This document shows, piece by piece, positions 34,322-45,999 of a stretch of DNA of 64,000 nt (position 1 is its first letter; each line of letters begins with the position of its first letter). Both the position numbers and the translations under genes were made by a program. The stretch is from Thiorhodovibrio frisius. GTDB lineage: Bacteria; Pseudomonadota; Gammaproteobacteria; Chromatiales; Chromatiaceae. The stretch covers positions 5,078,501-5,142,500 of the forward strand of contig NZ_CP121471.1 in the NCBI RefSeq assembly GCF_033954835.1. Direction: 5' to 3'. The notes under the pieces were generated by a model that ran no database searches, was not told the origin of the DNA, and saw only the letters and a list, made by a program, of their open reading frames with translations.

Positions 34322-35884
34322 TTACTCCCGCCATACCAGATGATAAAGATCATGCCGCCGATCTTTCAGATTCTGCACCGTGCCGGAATAGCGCGCCTCG
34401 CGCAGGTCGGCGAGGCGCAGGTCGGCAAAAGCGACGGTCTCGACATTGGGCGTGGTGTCGGCGGCGATGCCGTCGCGCGCGAAGGGAAAATCGCAAGGGG
34501 TTAGGATGCAGCTTTGGGCGTATTGAATATCCATGTTGGCGACATTGGGCAGATTGCCGCAGTTGCCGGACATGACCACATAGCACTGGTTCTCCACCGC
34601 GCGCGCCTGGCAGCAGTAACGCACACGCAAGTAGGACTGGCGCTCATCGGTGCAGAAGGGCACAAAAATGATGTTGGCGCCCTGGTCGGCGAGATGGCGC
34701 GAGAGCTCGGGGAACTCGGCGTCATAGCAGATGAGCACTCCGATGGGGCCGCAATCGGTGTTGATGGTGGACAGCTCATGGCCGCCTTCGATATTCCACC
34801 AGTAGACCTCGTTCGGTGTCGGATGGATCTTGGCCTGCTCATGCACCTCGCCGCCGCGCAGACACACGTAGCAGATGTTCTCGACCCGCCCGTTGGGCAT
34901 TTTCGTCGGGTGCGAGCCGCCGATAATATTAATGTTGTAGCGCACCGCCATGTCACGCAGCGCAGTCTTTATAGGATCGGTCCAGCGCGTCAGGGCCTCG
35001 ATGGCTTCCGACGGGGACAGCTCAGAGTCCTCCATCGACAAGAGCTGTAGCGAGAATAATTCTGGGAAGACGCAGAAGTCGGAGCGGTAATCGGCGGTGA
35101 CATCGACAAAGTAGCGCAGCATTTCGACGAATTCCTCAAAGGATTTCACCCGCCGCTGCTGATACTGCACGGTCGCCACCCGCACGGTGTCGGTCAGGCG
35201 CCCGCCGAAGGGCTTGGCGCGCGCTTCTTCCTTCTCGTCCGGGGCCTGAGGGTTGCGCCACAGCAGATGCACACCATAGCCAAGCGACTGGCGATCCTCG
35301 TTCCAATAATCCGGCAGCAGGCCGATCACGTCAAAATCGTTACGCAACTGAAAGGTGAGCACCGGGTCTTTCTCGCGGCCCTGGCGAATAGCCTCGATAT
35401 AGTCCTCAGGCTTGGCGAAATGCTCCATGGCGGCGGCCAGGGTGGGCAGGCGCCCGCCGTAGATAATGCCGCGCAGCGCCCATGCCTGCACCAGCTTCTT
35501 GCGCTCGTCATACAGGCGCTGGCCGATGCGCAAGCCGCGAAAGTCCGGATCGACACACACCTCCACGCCGTAGAGGTAGTCGCCATTGGGATCGTGGCGA
35601 CTGGCATAACCGCTGCCGGTGATCCAGTTCCAGGTGTGGGGCTTGAGCGCGATTTCGCCGCTGATGAGAAAACTCGAGCAGAAACCGATCAGATCGCCCT
35701 CATATTCAGCGATAAACTGCCCTTCCGGAAACTTGTTAATTTGCCCGCGCAGCATGCTGGCGGTATAGCTGCTCACGCCACTGCCGGCATAGGCGCGAGC
35801 GAACAGCTTGCGAATATTGGGGATATCCGCCGGCGTGGGGTTATGCACAACAACCTGTGCAGCGGTGTCTGGCGCTTGGGTCAT
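34322..35884 (-). CDS. GNAT acetyltransferase-carbon/nitrogen hydrolase (nitrilase superfamily) fusion
   Basis: 520 residues from the ATG at 35884, which has GGAGA upstream; a longer frame to 35935 lacks support. Residues ~10-200 form a GNAT domain (VCVDPDFRGLRIGQRLYDERKK as the acetyl-CoA loop). Residues ~225-510 form a nitrilase-type hydrolase with the Glu-Lys-Cys triad: FPELFS (Glu near 271), AKIHPT (Lys near 351), LICYDAE (Cys near 386). This fusion is widespread in bacteria and its substrate is not settled; amide hydrolysis linked to an acetylated or amidated small molecule is likely. It is 54 bp upstream of fcl on the same strand but probably unrelated in function. Confidence 0.88.
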   Translation of the reverse strand: MTQAPDTAAQVVVHNPTPADIPNIRKLFARAYAGSGVSSYTASMLRGQINKFPEGQFIAEYEGDLIGFCSSFLISGEIALKPHTWNWITGSGYASRHDPNGDYLYGVEVCVDPDFRGLRIGQRLYDERKKLVQAWALRGIIYGGRLPTLAAAMEHFAKPEDYIEAIRQGREKDPVLTFQLRNDFDVIGLLPDYWNEDRQSLGYGVHLLWRNPQAPDEKEEARAKPFGGRLTDTVRVATVQYQQRRVKSFEEFVEMLRYFVDVTADYRSDFCVFPELFSLQLLSMEDSELSPSEAIEALTRWTDPIKTALRDMAVRYNINIIGGSHPTKMPNGRVENICYVCLRGGEVHEQAKIHPTPNEVYWWNIEGGHELSTINTDCGPIGVLICYDAEFPELSRHLADQGANIIFVPFCTDERQSYLRVRYCCQARAVENQCYVVMSGNCGNLPNVANMDIQYAQSCILTPCDFPFARDGIAADTTPNVETVAFADLRLADLREARYSGTVQNLKDRRHDLYHLVWRE

Positions 35885-36054
35885 GGTTCTCCGGAATTGG
35901 GTGGAGGTGGACGCGGCTGATGGCGATTGGCACAAAAATCATCGCCCGCTCGGCTGTATCGCTGTAGAAAATGCGTTTTCTGTTTTGGGCCGAAAACCCA
36001 TGTCGGCTCGGTATAAAAGTCTTATCTTGACAGTTTTTCACGGACCTTTCCTGC

Positions 36055-37857
36055 ATGCATCATCAATCGTCGACCAGTGCCCCGCCTGACCGCCCCGCCA
36101 CCCGCAATCCGCGCGCGCTGCTGCGGCTACTGCGCTTCGCCAAACCCTATCGCCTGCATCTCTTTGGTGCCCTGCTGGCACTGCTGGTGGCGGCCGGATC
36201 GGTGCTGACCTTCGGGCAGGTGATCCGCACCGTCGTGGACTCGGGGCTCAGCACTGGCTCGCTCACTGCACTCAATCAGGCTCTGGTGTTTTTTCTCGCG
36301 GTGGTAGTGCTCACGGCAGCAGCCATTGTCGCGCGCAGCTACTTGCTTAACTGGATCGGCGAGCGGGTGGTGGCGGATATTCGCCAGGCGGTGTTCGAGC
36401 GTGTGCTGCATCTGGATATCGGCTATTTCGAGAGCGTGCGCGCCGGAGAAGTCATCAGCCGGCTGACCAGCGACACAGCGCTGTTGCAAGTGGTGGTCGG
36501 CTCGACGCTTGCCATGGTGCTGCGCACTTCGCTTCTGGTCATCGGTGGGGTGCTGATGCTCGCCATCACCAGCCCGGCGCTAACCGCCCTGGTGCTGCTC
36601 GGCGTGCCCCTGGTGGTTGGCCCCAGCTGGCTGCTCGGATCACGAGTGCGCAAACTCTCGCGCGCCAGTCAAGATCGCGTCGCCGACATCGGCGCCTATA
36701 TCGACGAAGCCGTGCATGGCATTCGCACCGTGCAGGCGTTTAATCACCAGCCGATCGACAACCGCCGCTATGCCGACCAAGTCGAACGTGCTTTTCGCGT
36801 GGCTATGCAGCGCTCAGTCAGCAGCGCGCTGCTCTCCGGCATCGCCACCCTGCTCACCTTTGGCGCCATTGGCGCTGTGCTCTGGGTCGGTGGCCGCCAG
36901 GTGCTGGCTGGAACCCTGAGCGGCGGCGACCTCTCGGCCTTCCTGTTCTATGCCGTGCTGGTGGCTGGCTCGGTTGGCTCACTGAGCGATCTGCTCGGGC
37001 AACTGCTGCGCGGTGCCGGCGCCAGCGAGCGACTGATGGAACTGCTCAGCCTGGAGCCCGCGGTGACCAGTCCGGCCAAGCCCGAGTCGCTGCCAGAGCC
37101 GGCGCGCGGCGCCGTGCGCTTCGAGCAGGTGCGCTTCTGCTACCCGAGTCGCCCGGAAACACCGGCCGCCGATGGGCTCAGCTTGGAGATTCAGCCCGGC
37201 GAGCGAGTGGCGCTGGTCGGTCCCTCGGGCGCTGGTAAATCGACCCTGTTCGCACTGCTGTTGCGCTTTTATGATCCGCAACAGGGCGCCATTCGTTTCG
37301 ACGGCGTGGATCTTCGACACCTCGATCTGCGCGACCTGCGCGGCCAGATTGCACTGGTGCCGCAGGACCCGGTGATTTTCGGCGCCAGTGCCTGGGAGAA
37401 TATCCGTTATGGCCTTGACTCCGCCAGCAATGAAGATGTCCGCCGCGCTGCCGCCGCCGCTCATGCCGATGTCTTTCTTGAGCGATTGCCGCAGGGCTTC
37501 GATACTTACCTTGGCGAGCGCGGCGTGCGCCTGTCTGGCGGCGAGCGCCAGCGCATCGCCATCGCCCGCACCATTTTGCGCAACCCGGCGCTACTGCTGC
37601 TCGATGAAGCCACCAGCGCGCTCGACGCCGAAAGCGAGCGCCTCGTGCAGGACGCGCTCGAACACCTGATGCAAGGCCGAACCAGCATGGTGATCGCCCA
37701 TCGCCTGGCGACCGTGCGCAATGCGAATCGTATTCTAGTATTAGACCAGGGGCGCATTGTTGCGAGCGGCACCCACGCCAGCCTGATGCGCGAGGATGGT
37801 CTCTATGCGCGCTTGGCGTCCTTGCAGTTTCAGGATGCAGTGGTCAGTGGCGTATGA
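36055..37857 (+). CDS. ABC exporter, MsbA-like fused permease-ATPase (ABCB-BAC type)
   Basis: 600 residues. Residues ~30-310 hold six transmembrane helices, with the early intracellular loop DIGYFESVRAGEVISRLTSD; residues ~345-595 form the nucleotide-binding domain with Walker A GPSGAGKST near 390, Q-loop ALVPQDPVIF, signature LSGGERQRIAIA, Walker B LLLLDEATSALD and H-loop IAHRLATV. It would work as a homodimer in the inner membrane exporting a lipid or hydrophobic compound. Close MsbA identity is not claimed because the family has many lipid and drug exporters. Confidence 0.9.
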   Translation: MHHQSSTSAPPDRPATRNPRALLRLLRFAKPYRLHLFGALLALLVAAGSVLTFGQVIRTVVDSGLSTGSLTALNQALVFFLAVVVLTAAAIVARSYLLNWIGERVVADIRQAVFERVLHLDIGYFESVRAGEVISRLTSDTALLQVVVGSTLAMVLRTSLLVIGGVLMLAITSPALTALVLLGVPLVVGPSWLLGSRVRKLSRASQDRVADIGAYIDEAVHGIRTVQAFNHQPIDNRRYADQVERAFRVAMQRSVSSALLSGIATLLTFGAIGAVLWVGGRQVLAGTLSGGDLSAFLFYAVLVAGSVGSLSDLLGQLLRGAGASERLMELLSLEPAVTSPAKPESLPEPARGAVRFEQVRFCYPSRPETPAADGLSLEIQPGERVALVGPSGAGKSTLFALLLRFYDPQQGAIRFDGVDLRHLDLRDLRGQIALVPQDPVIFGASAWENIRYGLDSASNEDVRRAAAAAHADVFLERLPQGFDTYLGERGVRLSGGERQRIAIARTILRNPALLLLDEATSALDAESERLVQDALEHLMQGRTSMVIAHRLATVRNANRILVLDQGRIVASGTHASLMREDGLYARLASLQFQDAVVSGV

Positions 37858-37912
37858 AATCCGGCGCTTGATGTGCTTTGCTGACATGTCCAGAACAGAA
37901 GGAGTGACCAAC

Positions 37913-39031
37913 ATGTTTCAGGAAATTTCTGGGAAATCCCGTGCCAGCGTGCCCATTCAGACTCAACAGATCGATTCGCATCGACCGGCGAAACGCCCGG
38001 CTAGTGTTTTACAGACGTCATCGGGGACCTGGGTGCTACGTGACCGCTGGCTGCCCTGCGCATTAATGCTGACCGCAGCGCTCTTGCTCAGCGGCTGCTT
38101 CGACCCGGGCGAGAAGCACAGTTTCGGGGTGGCGGAGCAGGGCCTATATGACGCAAGCTTGAGCAGCGATGCTGGCTCACTGGTGATCGCCTCGGTCACT
38201 CAGGGCGGCAGCTTCTGGGATCTGGCCAACAGCACCCGCAGCTTCAACTGGAACCACCATGGCGAGAAACCAACGGCGCTTGTCGCGGTGGCGCTGGCCG
38301 GCGATACCAGCTATGCGGTCACCGTCGACCAGGCGCCTATCATGGTTCTGTGGGATGCGAAAACCGGCCAGGCGCTGCGCAGCTGGATGCTGCCGCTAGA
38401 GGTGACTTCAATGGCGTTAGCCGATGCCGGCCGGCGACTGCTGATCGGCACCGCAAACAACGAGGCGCTGGTATTCGATCTGCGTCGTGGCGGCATTGAG
38501 CATCGCCTATCGCATGAGGAAGAAGTCAATGACGTGGCCATCTCAGCCGACGGTAAGCTGGGGCTCACTGTCGCGGACGATGACTATGCGCGCCTGTGGG
38601 ATCTGCAACAGGCCAAGGAACTGCACCGCTGGGAACTCAACAACAATGGCATGACCGCCGCTCTGTCGCCGAGTGGGCGCTACGCCTTCGCTGCCGGGCA
38701 AAGCGCACGCGCGGCGGTCTGGGACACCCGCAGCGGGGCCTTGCTGTTTGAGCTCAATCCTTTCCAGAAATGGGTGGGGCGCGGCATCTCCTACAGCAGC
38801 GCGGTCTTCTCACCGCGCGAGGATGAACTCCTGACCGGCAGCGTCACTGGCAATGTCAAGCGCTGGTCGCTCGGCAACGGCCAACCGCTTGGAAGCTGGA
38901 TTCTGGGGCGCCGGAGCTGGATCAGCCCCTCGGCCGTCAAGCTGATTGCCCTGGCCTACGCGCGCAACGGCGATTATTTCGCCGTCGGCAGCAATGGCCT
39001 GGTCTATGTACTTGGGCCGCAGTCCGGCTAA
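37913..39031 (+). CDS. WD40-repeat-like protein, possible lipoprotein
   Basis: 372 residues from the ATG at 37913, preceded by AAGGAG. Repeated units of the form LDLRRGGIEHRLSHEEEVNDVAISADG, ARLWDLQQAKELHRWEL and AAVWDTRSGALLFEL form a seven-bladed WD40-type propeller. A hydrophobic stretch LMLTAALLLSGC near residue 50 contains a good lipobox; the preceding ~45 residues would make an unusually long n-region, so a later start is possible if it is a lipoprotein. It lies between the ABC exporter and bamD, in the same direction. A role in envelope assembly is suggested by position only. Confidence 0.75.
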   Translation: MFQEISGKSRASVPIQTQQIDSHRPAKRPASVLQTSSGTWVLRDRWLPCALMLTAALLLSGCFDPGEKHSFGVAEQGLYDASLSSDAGSLVIASVTQGGSFWDLANSTRSFNWNHHGEKPTALVAVALAGDTSYAVTVDQAPIMVLWDAKTGQALRSWMLPLEVTSMALADAGRRLLIGTANNEALVFDLRRGGIEHRLSHEEEVNDVAISADGKLGLTVADDDYARLWDLQQAKELHRWELNNNGMTAALSPSGRYAFAAGQSARAAVWDTRSGALLFELNPFQKWVGRGISYSSAVFSPREDELLTGSVTGNVKRWSLGNGQPLGSWILGRRSWISPSAVKLIALAYARNGDYFAVGSNGLVYVLGPQSG

Positions 39032-39125
39032 CGGGCCAGCCCGAACACCCGGTTGCGGCCCTCGCTCCCGCCCTGCCAGCCCCAGCCAGTTCTAGCAGGA
39101 CGCAACGAAAAGTCCGCGCTGTTGT

Positions 39126-39134
39126 TTGCTATAC
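39126..39134 (+). promoter_or_regulatory. Extended -10 promoter for bamD
   Basis: TGCTATACT reads as an extended -10 (TGn followed by TATACT), 42 bp upstream of the bamD ATG. No good -35 hexamer is present at 17 bp, as expected for extended -10 promoters. Confidence 0.45.
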
Positions 39135-39176
39135 TGCGCGCCATTTCCTTAAAGACAAACCCCGGATCGACAGGCC

Positions 39177-40010
39177 ATGCGGTCAAAATTTCTTGCGTCA
39201 CTCCTGCTTGCCTGCCTGCTGCCTGTGCTGGTTGCGAGCTGCGGCATTCTGAACAAAGAATTCGATCAGACCGAGGGCTGGAGCGCATCGAAACTCTACA
39301 CCGAGGGGGCTCAGCAGCTTGATGCGGCCAACTATCAGCGCGCCATCGACTACTTCGAGAAACTTGAGGCGCGCTATCCCTTTGGCCGCTATGCAATGCA
39401 AGGGCAGCTTGACGTCGCCTATGCCTATTACAGGGACGAGCAACCGGAGGCGGCCATTGCGGCAGCGGATCGCTTTATTAAGCTGTACCCGCAAAATCCT
39501 TTTGTCGATTATGCCTATTATCTGAAAGGCATCGTCAACTACAACCGCAGCGTTGGCTTTATCGACCGTTTCATCCCGACCGATGCATCCCAGCGTGATC
39601 CAGGCTCAGCGCTTGATGCCTTTCAGGACTTCAGCGAGCTGGTGCGTCTATTTCCCAACAGCAAGTATGCAGTCGATGCCCGCCAACGCATGCTCTATTT
39701 GCGCAATAATCTGGCCAAGAATGAGGTCAATGTCGCGCGATACTACATGAAGCGTGGAGCTTACGTGGCAGCGGCGAATCGGGCTCAATATGTGGTTGAA
39801 CGCTATCAGCGGACCTCGGCAGTGGAGAGTGCACTCGAGGTGCTTGTTCAGGCCTATCGCGCGCTGGGCGAAAAACAGCTCGCGGCCGATGCCGAGCGGG
39901 TGCTGGTCATGAACCGCGAAGCCGGGCGCTTTATCAGCGACGAGCCGCAACCAGAAGACATCAGCCTTGGGCGCAAGGTGTGGGATTATCTTGGGCTTGA
40001 CCAGAACTGA
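39177..40010 (+). CDS. bamD: Outer membrane assembly lipoprotein BamD
   Basis: 277 residues. A lipoprotein signal (LLLACLLPVLVASC) places the acylated cysteine near residue 22. Five tetratricopeptide-like repeats follow: LYTEGAQQLDAANYQRAIDYFEKLEARYPFG, YAYYRDEQPEAAIAAADRFIKLYP, then the BamD/ComL landmarks YYLKGIVNYNRSVGFIDRF and SKYAVDARQRMLYLRNNLAKNE. BamD binds BamA and BamCE at the inner face of the outer membrane to insert beta-barrel proteins. It has its own likely promoter, although it follows the WD40 gene in the same direction. Confidence 0.94.
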   Translation: MRSKFLASLLLACLLPVLVASCGILNKEFDQTEGWSASKLYTEGAQQLDAANYQRAIDYFEKLEARYPFGRYAMQGQLDVAYAYYRDEQPEAAIAAADRFIKLYPQNPFVDYAYYLKGIVNYNRSVGFIDRFIPTDASQRDPGSALDAFQDFSELVRLFPNSKYAVDARQRMLYLRNNLAKNEVNVARYYMKRGAYVAAANRAQYVVERYQRTSAVESALEVLVQAYRALGEKQLAADAERVLVMNREAGRFISDEPQPEDISLGRKVWDYLGLDQN

Positions 40011-40038
40011 GTGGCCAGAACAGAGCTGAGGCTCTGAT

Positions 40039-40181
40039 GCGGCGAATCAATTCGCCGTCCTGCTTTGACGCGGCGAATCAATTCGCCGTCCTACTTTGAC
40101 GCGGCGAATCAATTCGCCGTCCTACTTTGACGCGGCGAATCAATTCGCCGTCCTACTTTGACGCGGCGAATCAATTCGCCG
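40039..40181. repeat. 31-bp tandem repeat (4.6 copies) carrying a palindrome
   Basis: Units begin at 40039, 40070, 40101, 40132 and 40163 (last partial). Each contains GGCGAATCAATTCGCC, a 7-bp stem around CA, followed by the linker GTCCTACTTTGAC (one unit has TGCTTTGAC). It fills the gap between convergent bamD and glnB, where repeated hairpins can serve as a two-way terminator. Confidence 0.93.
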
Positions 40182-40194
40182 CTACGCCGCCGCC

Positions 40195-40593
<399 letters not shown>

Positions 40594-40677
40594 TTATCTG
40601 GTCGCTTTTCTTTAAGTTGACCGGGTGAGTATAAAAGCCCGCCGCCGGCTTGGCTACGCCCGCGCGCGCCACCGGGG

Positions 40678-41571
40678 CTAGGCGGGCGGGTGACCGAGTA
40701 ACTTCAGCATGCCTTCGCCGAGTTCGGCCGGGGACCGAAATGTCGCCACGCCGGCCTGTTCGAGTGCGCGATACTTGGCCTCCGCCGTGCCCGTGCCGCC
40801 CTGTGCGCCGCCCTGGATAATGGCACCTGCATGGCCCATGCGCTTGCCCGGCGGCGCAGTCAGGCCGGCGATATAGGCACCCACGGGCTTGGACATGGAG
40901 GCGCGAATAAAGTGCGCCGCTTCCTCCTCGGCCTGACCGCCGATCTCCCCGACCATCAGCACCGCCTCGGTTTGGGGATCATCCTCAAACTGCCGCAGGC
41001 AGTCGATAAAATCCAGGCCCTGGATGGGATCGCCGCCGATGCCGACACAGGTGCTCTGCCCCAGTCCGGCGCGGCTGGTCTGAAACACTGCCTCATAGGT
41101 CAGGGTGCCGGAGCGCGAGACAATGCCAATGCAGCCCGATTGGTGAATAGAACCGGGCATGATGCCGATTTTGCAGGCGCCGGGCGTAATCACGCCCGGG
41201 CAATTCGGGCCAATCAGCGCCACACCAGTAGACGCCAACGCAGCCTTGACCGCGAGCATGTCGAGCACCGGAATGCCTTCAGTGATGCAGACGATGACCT
41301 CGATACCGGCATCGGCAGCCTCGAGAATGGCATCGGGGGCGAAGGCGGCCGGGACGTAGATCATGCTGGCGTTAGCGCCGGTCTCGGCCACGGCATCGGC
41401 GACAGTGTCGAACACCGGCAGGCCAAGATGCTGCTGACCGCCCTTGCCGGGCGTGACGCCACCGACTAAGCGGGTGCCATAGGCCAGCGCCTGTTCACTG
41501 TGAAAAGTCCCCTGCTTGCCGGTGAAACCCTGGCAGATCAGGCGGGTGTTGGCGTCGACCAGAATGCTCAT
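40678..41571 (-). CDS. sucD: Succinyl-CoA synthetase alpha subunit
   Basis: 297 residues. N-terminal CoA-binding fold: [22 protein letters not shown] and [17 protein letters not shown]. The phosphohistidine loop is [26 protein letters not shown] and [10 protein letters not shown] are standard. With SucC it converts succinyl-CoA to succinate with nucleotide phosphorylation in the TCA cycle, which also consumes succinate from the methylcitrate cycle encoded nearby. It is 9 bp downstream of sucC. ATG at 41571. Confidence 0.95.
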   Translation of the reverse strand: MSILVDANTRLICQGFTGKQGTFHSEQALAYGTRLVGGVTPGKGGQQHLGLPVFDTVADAVAETGANASMIYVPAAFAPDAILEAADAGIEVIVCITEGIPVLDMLAVKAALASTGVALIGPNCPGVITPGACKIGIMPGSIHQSGCIGIVSRSGTLTYEAVFQTSRAGLGQSTCVGIGGDPIQGLDFIDCLRQFEDDPQTEAVLMVGEIGGQAEEEAAHFIRASMSKPVGAYIAGLTAPPGKRMGHAGAIIQGGAQGGTGTAEAKYRALEQAGVATFRSPAELGEGMLKLLGHPPA

Positions 41572-41580
41572 TGTTCGGCT

Positions 41581-42762
41581 TCAGGTATCCAAGTTTATCG
41601 GGCGCGTGGCGGCGGCCACCACGCGGTCAGCGGCCTCGGCGAGATCGCTCGCAGTCTCAAGCGCCAAGCCGCTTTGTGCCAGCATGGCCAGGCCCTGCTC
41701 GGCATTGGTGCCGGCCAGGCGCACCACCAGCGGCACCCGCAGCGCGGTGCGCGCCACGGCCTGGATGATGCCCTCGGCGATCAAATCGCAACGCACAATG
41801 CCACCAAAGATGTTGACCAGAATAGCGCCGACTTTGGCATCGGACAGAATCAATTGGAAGGCCTCGGCCACTCGCTCGGCGGTGGTATTGCCACCGACAT
41901 CGAGAAAATTGGCCGGCTTGCCACCATGGCGCTGCACCAGATCCATGGTCGCCATCGCCAGCCCCGCGCCATTGACCATGCAGCCGATGTTGCCGTCGAG
42001 GCTCACATAACTCAGGCCCTGCTTGTCGGCCCGCGCTTCGCGCTCGTCTTCCTGGCTGCGATCACGCAAGGCTTGCAGATCCGGATGGCGGTAGAGCGCA
42101 TTGGCATCCAGCACCACTTTGGCGTCAAGCGCCAGCAGTTGGTCGCCGGCACCGAGTGCCAGCGGATTGATTTCGAGCAGACTGGCGTCCTTATCGATGA
42201 ACAATCGGTAGAGCGCCTGGGTAATTTGATGCAGGGGCTTTAGCGTGGCGGCGGGCAAACCCAACCGGTAGCCGAGATGGCGGCTCTGCCAGGCGCGCAG
42301 GCCAGTGGCCGGATGCACCCAGACGCGTTCGAAGGCGGCCGGCTTGGCCGCAGCAGCGGCTTCGACGTCGCCGCCGCCCGCACGCGAGGCGATCAGCATC
42401 ACCCGTTCGGCAGCGCGATCAACTAGCATGGCCAGATAGAACTCCTGGGTTGCGCTAGCCGGCGCCTCGATCAGCACCCGCTCCACCGGCAGCGCGCGTC
42501 CGCCGCTCTGGGCGGTCACTAGCGGTCGCCCGAGCAGTTGACCGGCAGCATTGCGCACCTCATCGAGCGTGGTGCAATGAATCACACCACCGGCCTTGCC
42601 GCGACCGCCGGCATGCACCTGCGCCTTGATCATCCATTGCGTGCCGCCCACGGCCGCAGCAGCGGCCACGGCAGAATCGACGCTATCGGCCACGCGGCTC
42701 TCCGGCACTGGAATGCCATAGTCGCGGAACAGGGCTTTGGCCTGGTACTCGTGCAGATTCAT
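41581..42762 (-). CDS. sucC: Succinyl-CoA synthetase beta subunit
   Basis: 393 residues from the ATG at 42762 (MNLHEYQAK, the conserved family start); the frame to 42792 only adds ten residues. ATP-grasp domain with VHAGGRGKAGGV and EINPLALGAGDQLLALDAKVVLD (metal and nucleotide sites); C-terminal CoA-ligase domain with GCMVNGAGLAMATMD, ANFLDVGGN and INIFGGIVRCD-type VNIFGGIVRCD. The pair sucC-sucD forms one operon. Confidence 0.95.
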   Translation of the reverse strand: MNLHEYQAKALFRDYGIPVPESRVADSVDSAVAAAAAVGGTQWMIKAQVHAGGRGKAGGVIHCTTLDEVRNAAGQLLGRPLVTAQSGGRALPVERVLIEAPASATQEFYLAMLVDRAAERVMLIASRAGGGDVEAAAAAKPAAFERVWVHPATGLRAWQSRHLGYRLGLPAATLKPLHQITQALYRLFIDKDASLLEINPLALGAGDQLLALDAKVVLDANALYRHPDLQALRDRSQEDEREARADKQGLSYVSLDGNIGCMVNGAGLAMATMDLVQRHGGKPANFLDVGGNTTAERVAEAFQLILSDAKVGAILVNIFGGIVRCDLIAEGIIQAVARTALRVPLVVRLAGTNAEQGLAMLAQSGLALETASDLAEAADRVVAAATRPINLDT

Positions 42763-42880
42763 GGTTTCGCGAACCCAAGGGGCGTGGTGCAAAATAGCGT
42801 TTTCATCGCGTTTCTAACGTTCATAGTCCCGACCACCCAGGGTCATGAACCCGTGTGATTCACAGTAATGTTAAAAGCCA

Positions 42881-44482
42881 ATGCAAGAGTCAACTGATTC
42901 AGCACCACCATCAAAAGCGCAGCCCCTGCATTCCCCGCAGGCGCTTGGCTGGTTGTTGTTCTATCGCCTTAGCCTGGCGCTGGCACTGATTGTGATTTTC
43001 TTCTATCCACAGACGCCGACCTGGCTCAGCGCCCATGGGGATCTGAGCATGGCACGGCTGCTGCTCAAGTTGCAAACCCTGTCGGTGCTGATTGGCGGCG
43101 CAATGATGCTGCTCGGGCGCCCCAAACCGGCACGGCAGATTGAACTCGCGATTTTTCTCGACCTGGTCTTCTACACCTTGCTCATGCATGTGAGCGGCGG
43201 CATTAGCACCGGGCTTGGGCTGATTCTGGCCATTGTGGTCGCCGCGGGCGCCACCACCCTCGAGGGCCGACTGTCGCTGCTATTCGCGGCGCTCGCGACC
43301 CTGGCGGTGATTTTCCAGCAATTTTATGCCGAACTCTACGCCAGCGCACCGACTGGCAACTATACCCAGGCCGGCCTGCTGGGGGTGACCTATTTCGCTG
43401 TGGCGCTGCTCGCTCATGTGCTCTCGCGTCGGCTGCATGAGACTGAGCATCTGGCCGCGCGGCGCCAGGTCGATCTGGCCGATCTGTCCAAGCTCAATGA
43501 GTTCATCATCCAGAGTATGTCCACCGGGGTGCTGGCGGTGACCGGCGACCGCAGCCTGCTGGTGCTGAACAATGCCGCCAAACGCCTGCTCGGTGTCGGC
43601 GAGACGCGCGACAAAGAGCAGCTCGAGCGCCTGTCCCCGGCACTCAATCGCTGGGTCGGCCAGGCCCTCGCCAGCGCCGGACCAAATGACGAGGTGCTCT
43701 CCCTCGGCGAGTATGAAGTCAGGCCGCGCTTGCAACGGCTGGATGATTTCCGCGCCGGCGGCGCACTGATCTTTCTTGACGATAACCGCCAGCTGATGCG
43801 CGAGGCACAGGAGATCAAGCTCGCCTCCCTCGGGCGGCTCACAGCCAGTATCGCGCACAATATCCGCAATCCGCTCTCGTCCATCACCCATGCCGGGCAG
43901 TTGCTGACCGAGGCCCAGAACAACGGACCGGAGGAGCAGCATTTGCTCAATATCGTGCGCCGCAATGCGCTGCGCATCGATGAAACCGTCACCAGCATTC
44001 TCGAGCTATCGCGGCGCGACCAGCCGCAGCCGCAGCGGCTCGACCTCGGCGCCTGGCTGCGCGAATTCCGCGATGAATACACAGCTGGCAACCGCATCGA
44101 CCCCGATGCACTGCGCCTGCACCTGCCAGAAGAGCCCATCAGCGTCAGCCTGGACCCGCGTCATTTCGGCCAGGTGTTGCGCAACCTGTGCGAGAACGCC
44201 TTCCTCCACGGCCATGCCGAAAGCGAGCCGACTCGTGTCGATATCCGCCTGACGCGCGTGCCAGACAGCAACACCCTGCATTTAGCAGTGGTCGATAATG
44301 GCCCCGGGGTACTGATTCAGCATGTGTCGCATCTGTTCGACCCCTTCTTCACCACCGCCAGCACCGGCACCGGGCTTGGGCTCTACACCGCCCGCGAGCT
44401 ATGCGAAGCCAATGGCCTGCGTTTGGAGTATAGTGATCAGCCTCCGCCGGGCGCCCATTTCCGCGTGATTTTGCCGATCTGA
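42881..44482 (+). CDS. pilS: Sensor histidine kinase PilS (PAS, six-helix membrane sensor)
   Basis: 533 residues. About six hydrophobic helices span residues ~25-185, then a PAS domain (~200-300; MSTGVLAVTGDRSLLVLNNAAKRLLG). The dimerisation helix contains the phospho-acceptor His326 in SIAHNIRNPLSS (more often HEIRNPL). The ATPase has NLCENAFLHG, DNGPGV and GTGLGLY. The partner response regulator is the next gene, 62 bp downstream. PilS normally controls PilR and the type IV pilin gene; pilA is not in the window, so the target is inferred from family and gene order. Confidence 0.88.
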   Translation: MQESTDSAPPSKAQPLHSPQALGWLLFYRLSLALALIVIFFYPQTPTWLSAHGDLSMARLLLKLQTLSVLIGGAMMLLGRPKPARQIELAIFLDLVFYTLLMHVSGGISTGLGLILAIVVAAGATTLEGRLSLLFAALATLAVIFQQFYAELYASAPTGNYTQAGLLGVTYFAVALLAHVLSRRLHETEHLAARRQVDLADLSKLNEFIIQSMSTGVLAVTGDRSLLVLNNAAKRLLGVGETRDKEQLERLSPALNRWVGQALASAGPNDEVLSLGEYEVRPRLQRLDDFRAGGALIFLDDNRQLMREAQEIKLASLGRLTASIAHNIRNPLSSITHAGQLLTEAQNNGPEEQHLLNIVRRNALRIDETVTSILELSRRDQPQPQRLDLGAWLREFRDEYTAGNRIDPDALRLHLPEEPISVSLDPRHFGQVLRNLCENAFLHGHAESEPTRVDIRLTRVPDSNTLHLAVVDNGPGVLIQHVSHLFDPFFTTASTGTGLGLYTARELCEANGLRLEYSDQPPPGAHFRVILPI

Positions 44483-44544
44483 CTCCATCCGCCGCATCCG
44501 GTCCCAGAATTTCTTCCCAAGAACCCACGTCCAGAAACCGTCCG

Positions 44545-45960
<1,416 letters not shown>

Positions 45961-45999
45961 GGCACTTGAACCTCTGCCACAACTTCAGCCCAATCCGAG

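Noticed and set aside
40039-40181. Possible CRISPR array
   Set aside because: The 31-bp units are contiguous with no unique spacers, and each holds a short palindrome; this is a tandem repeat.
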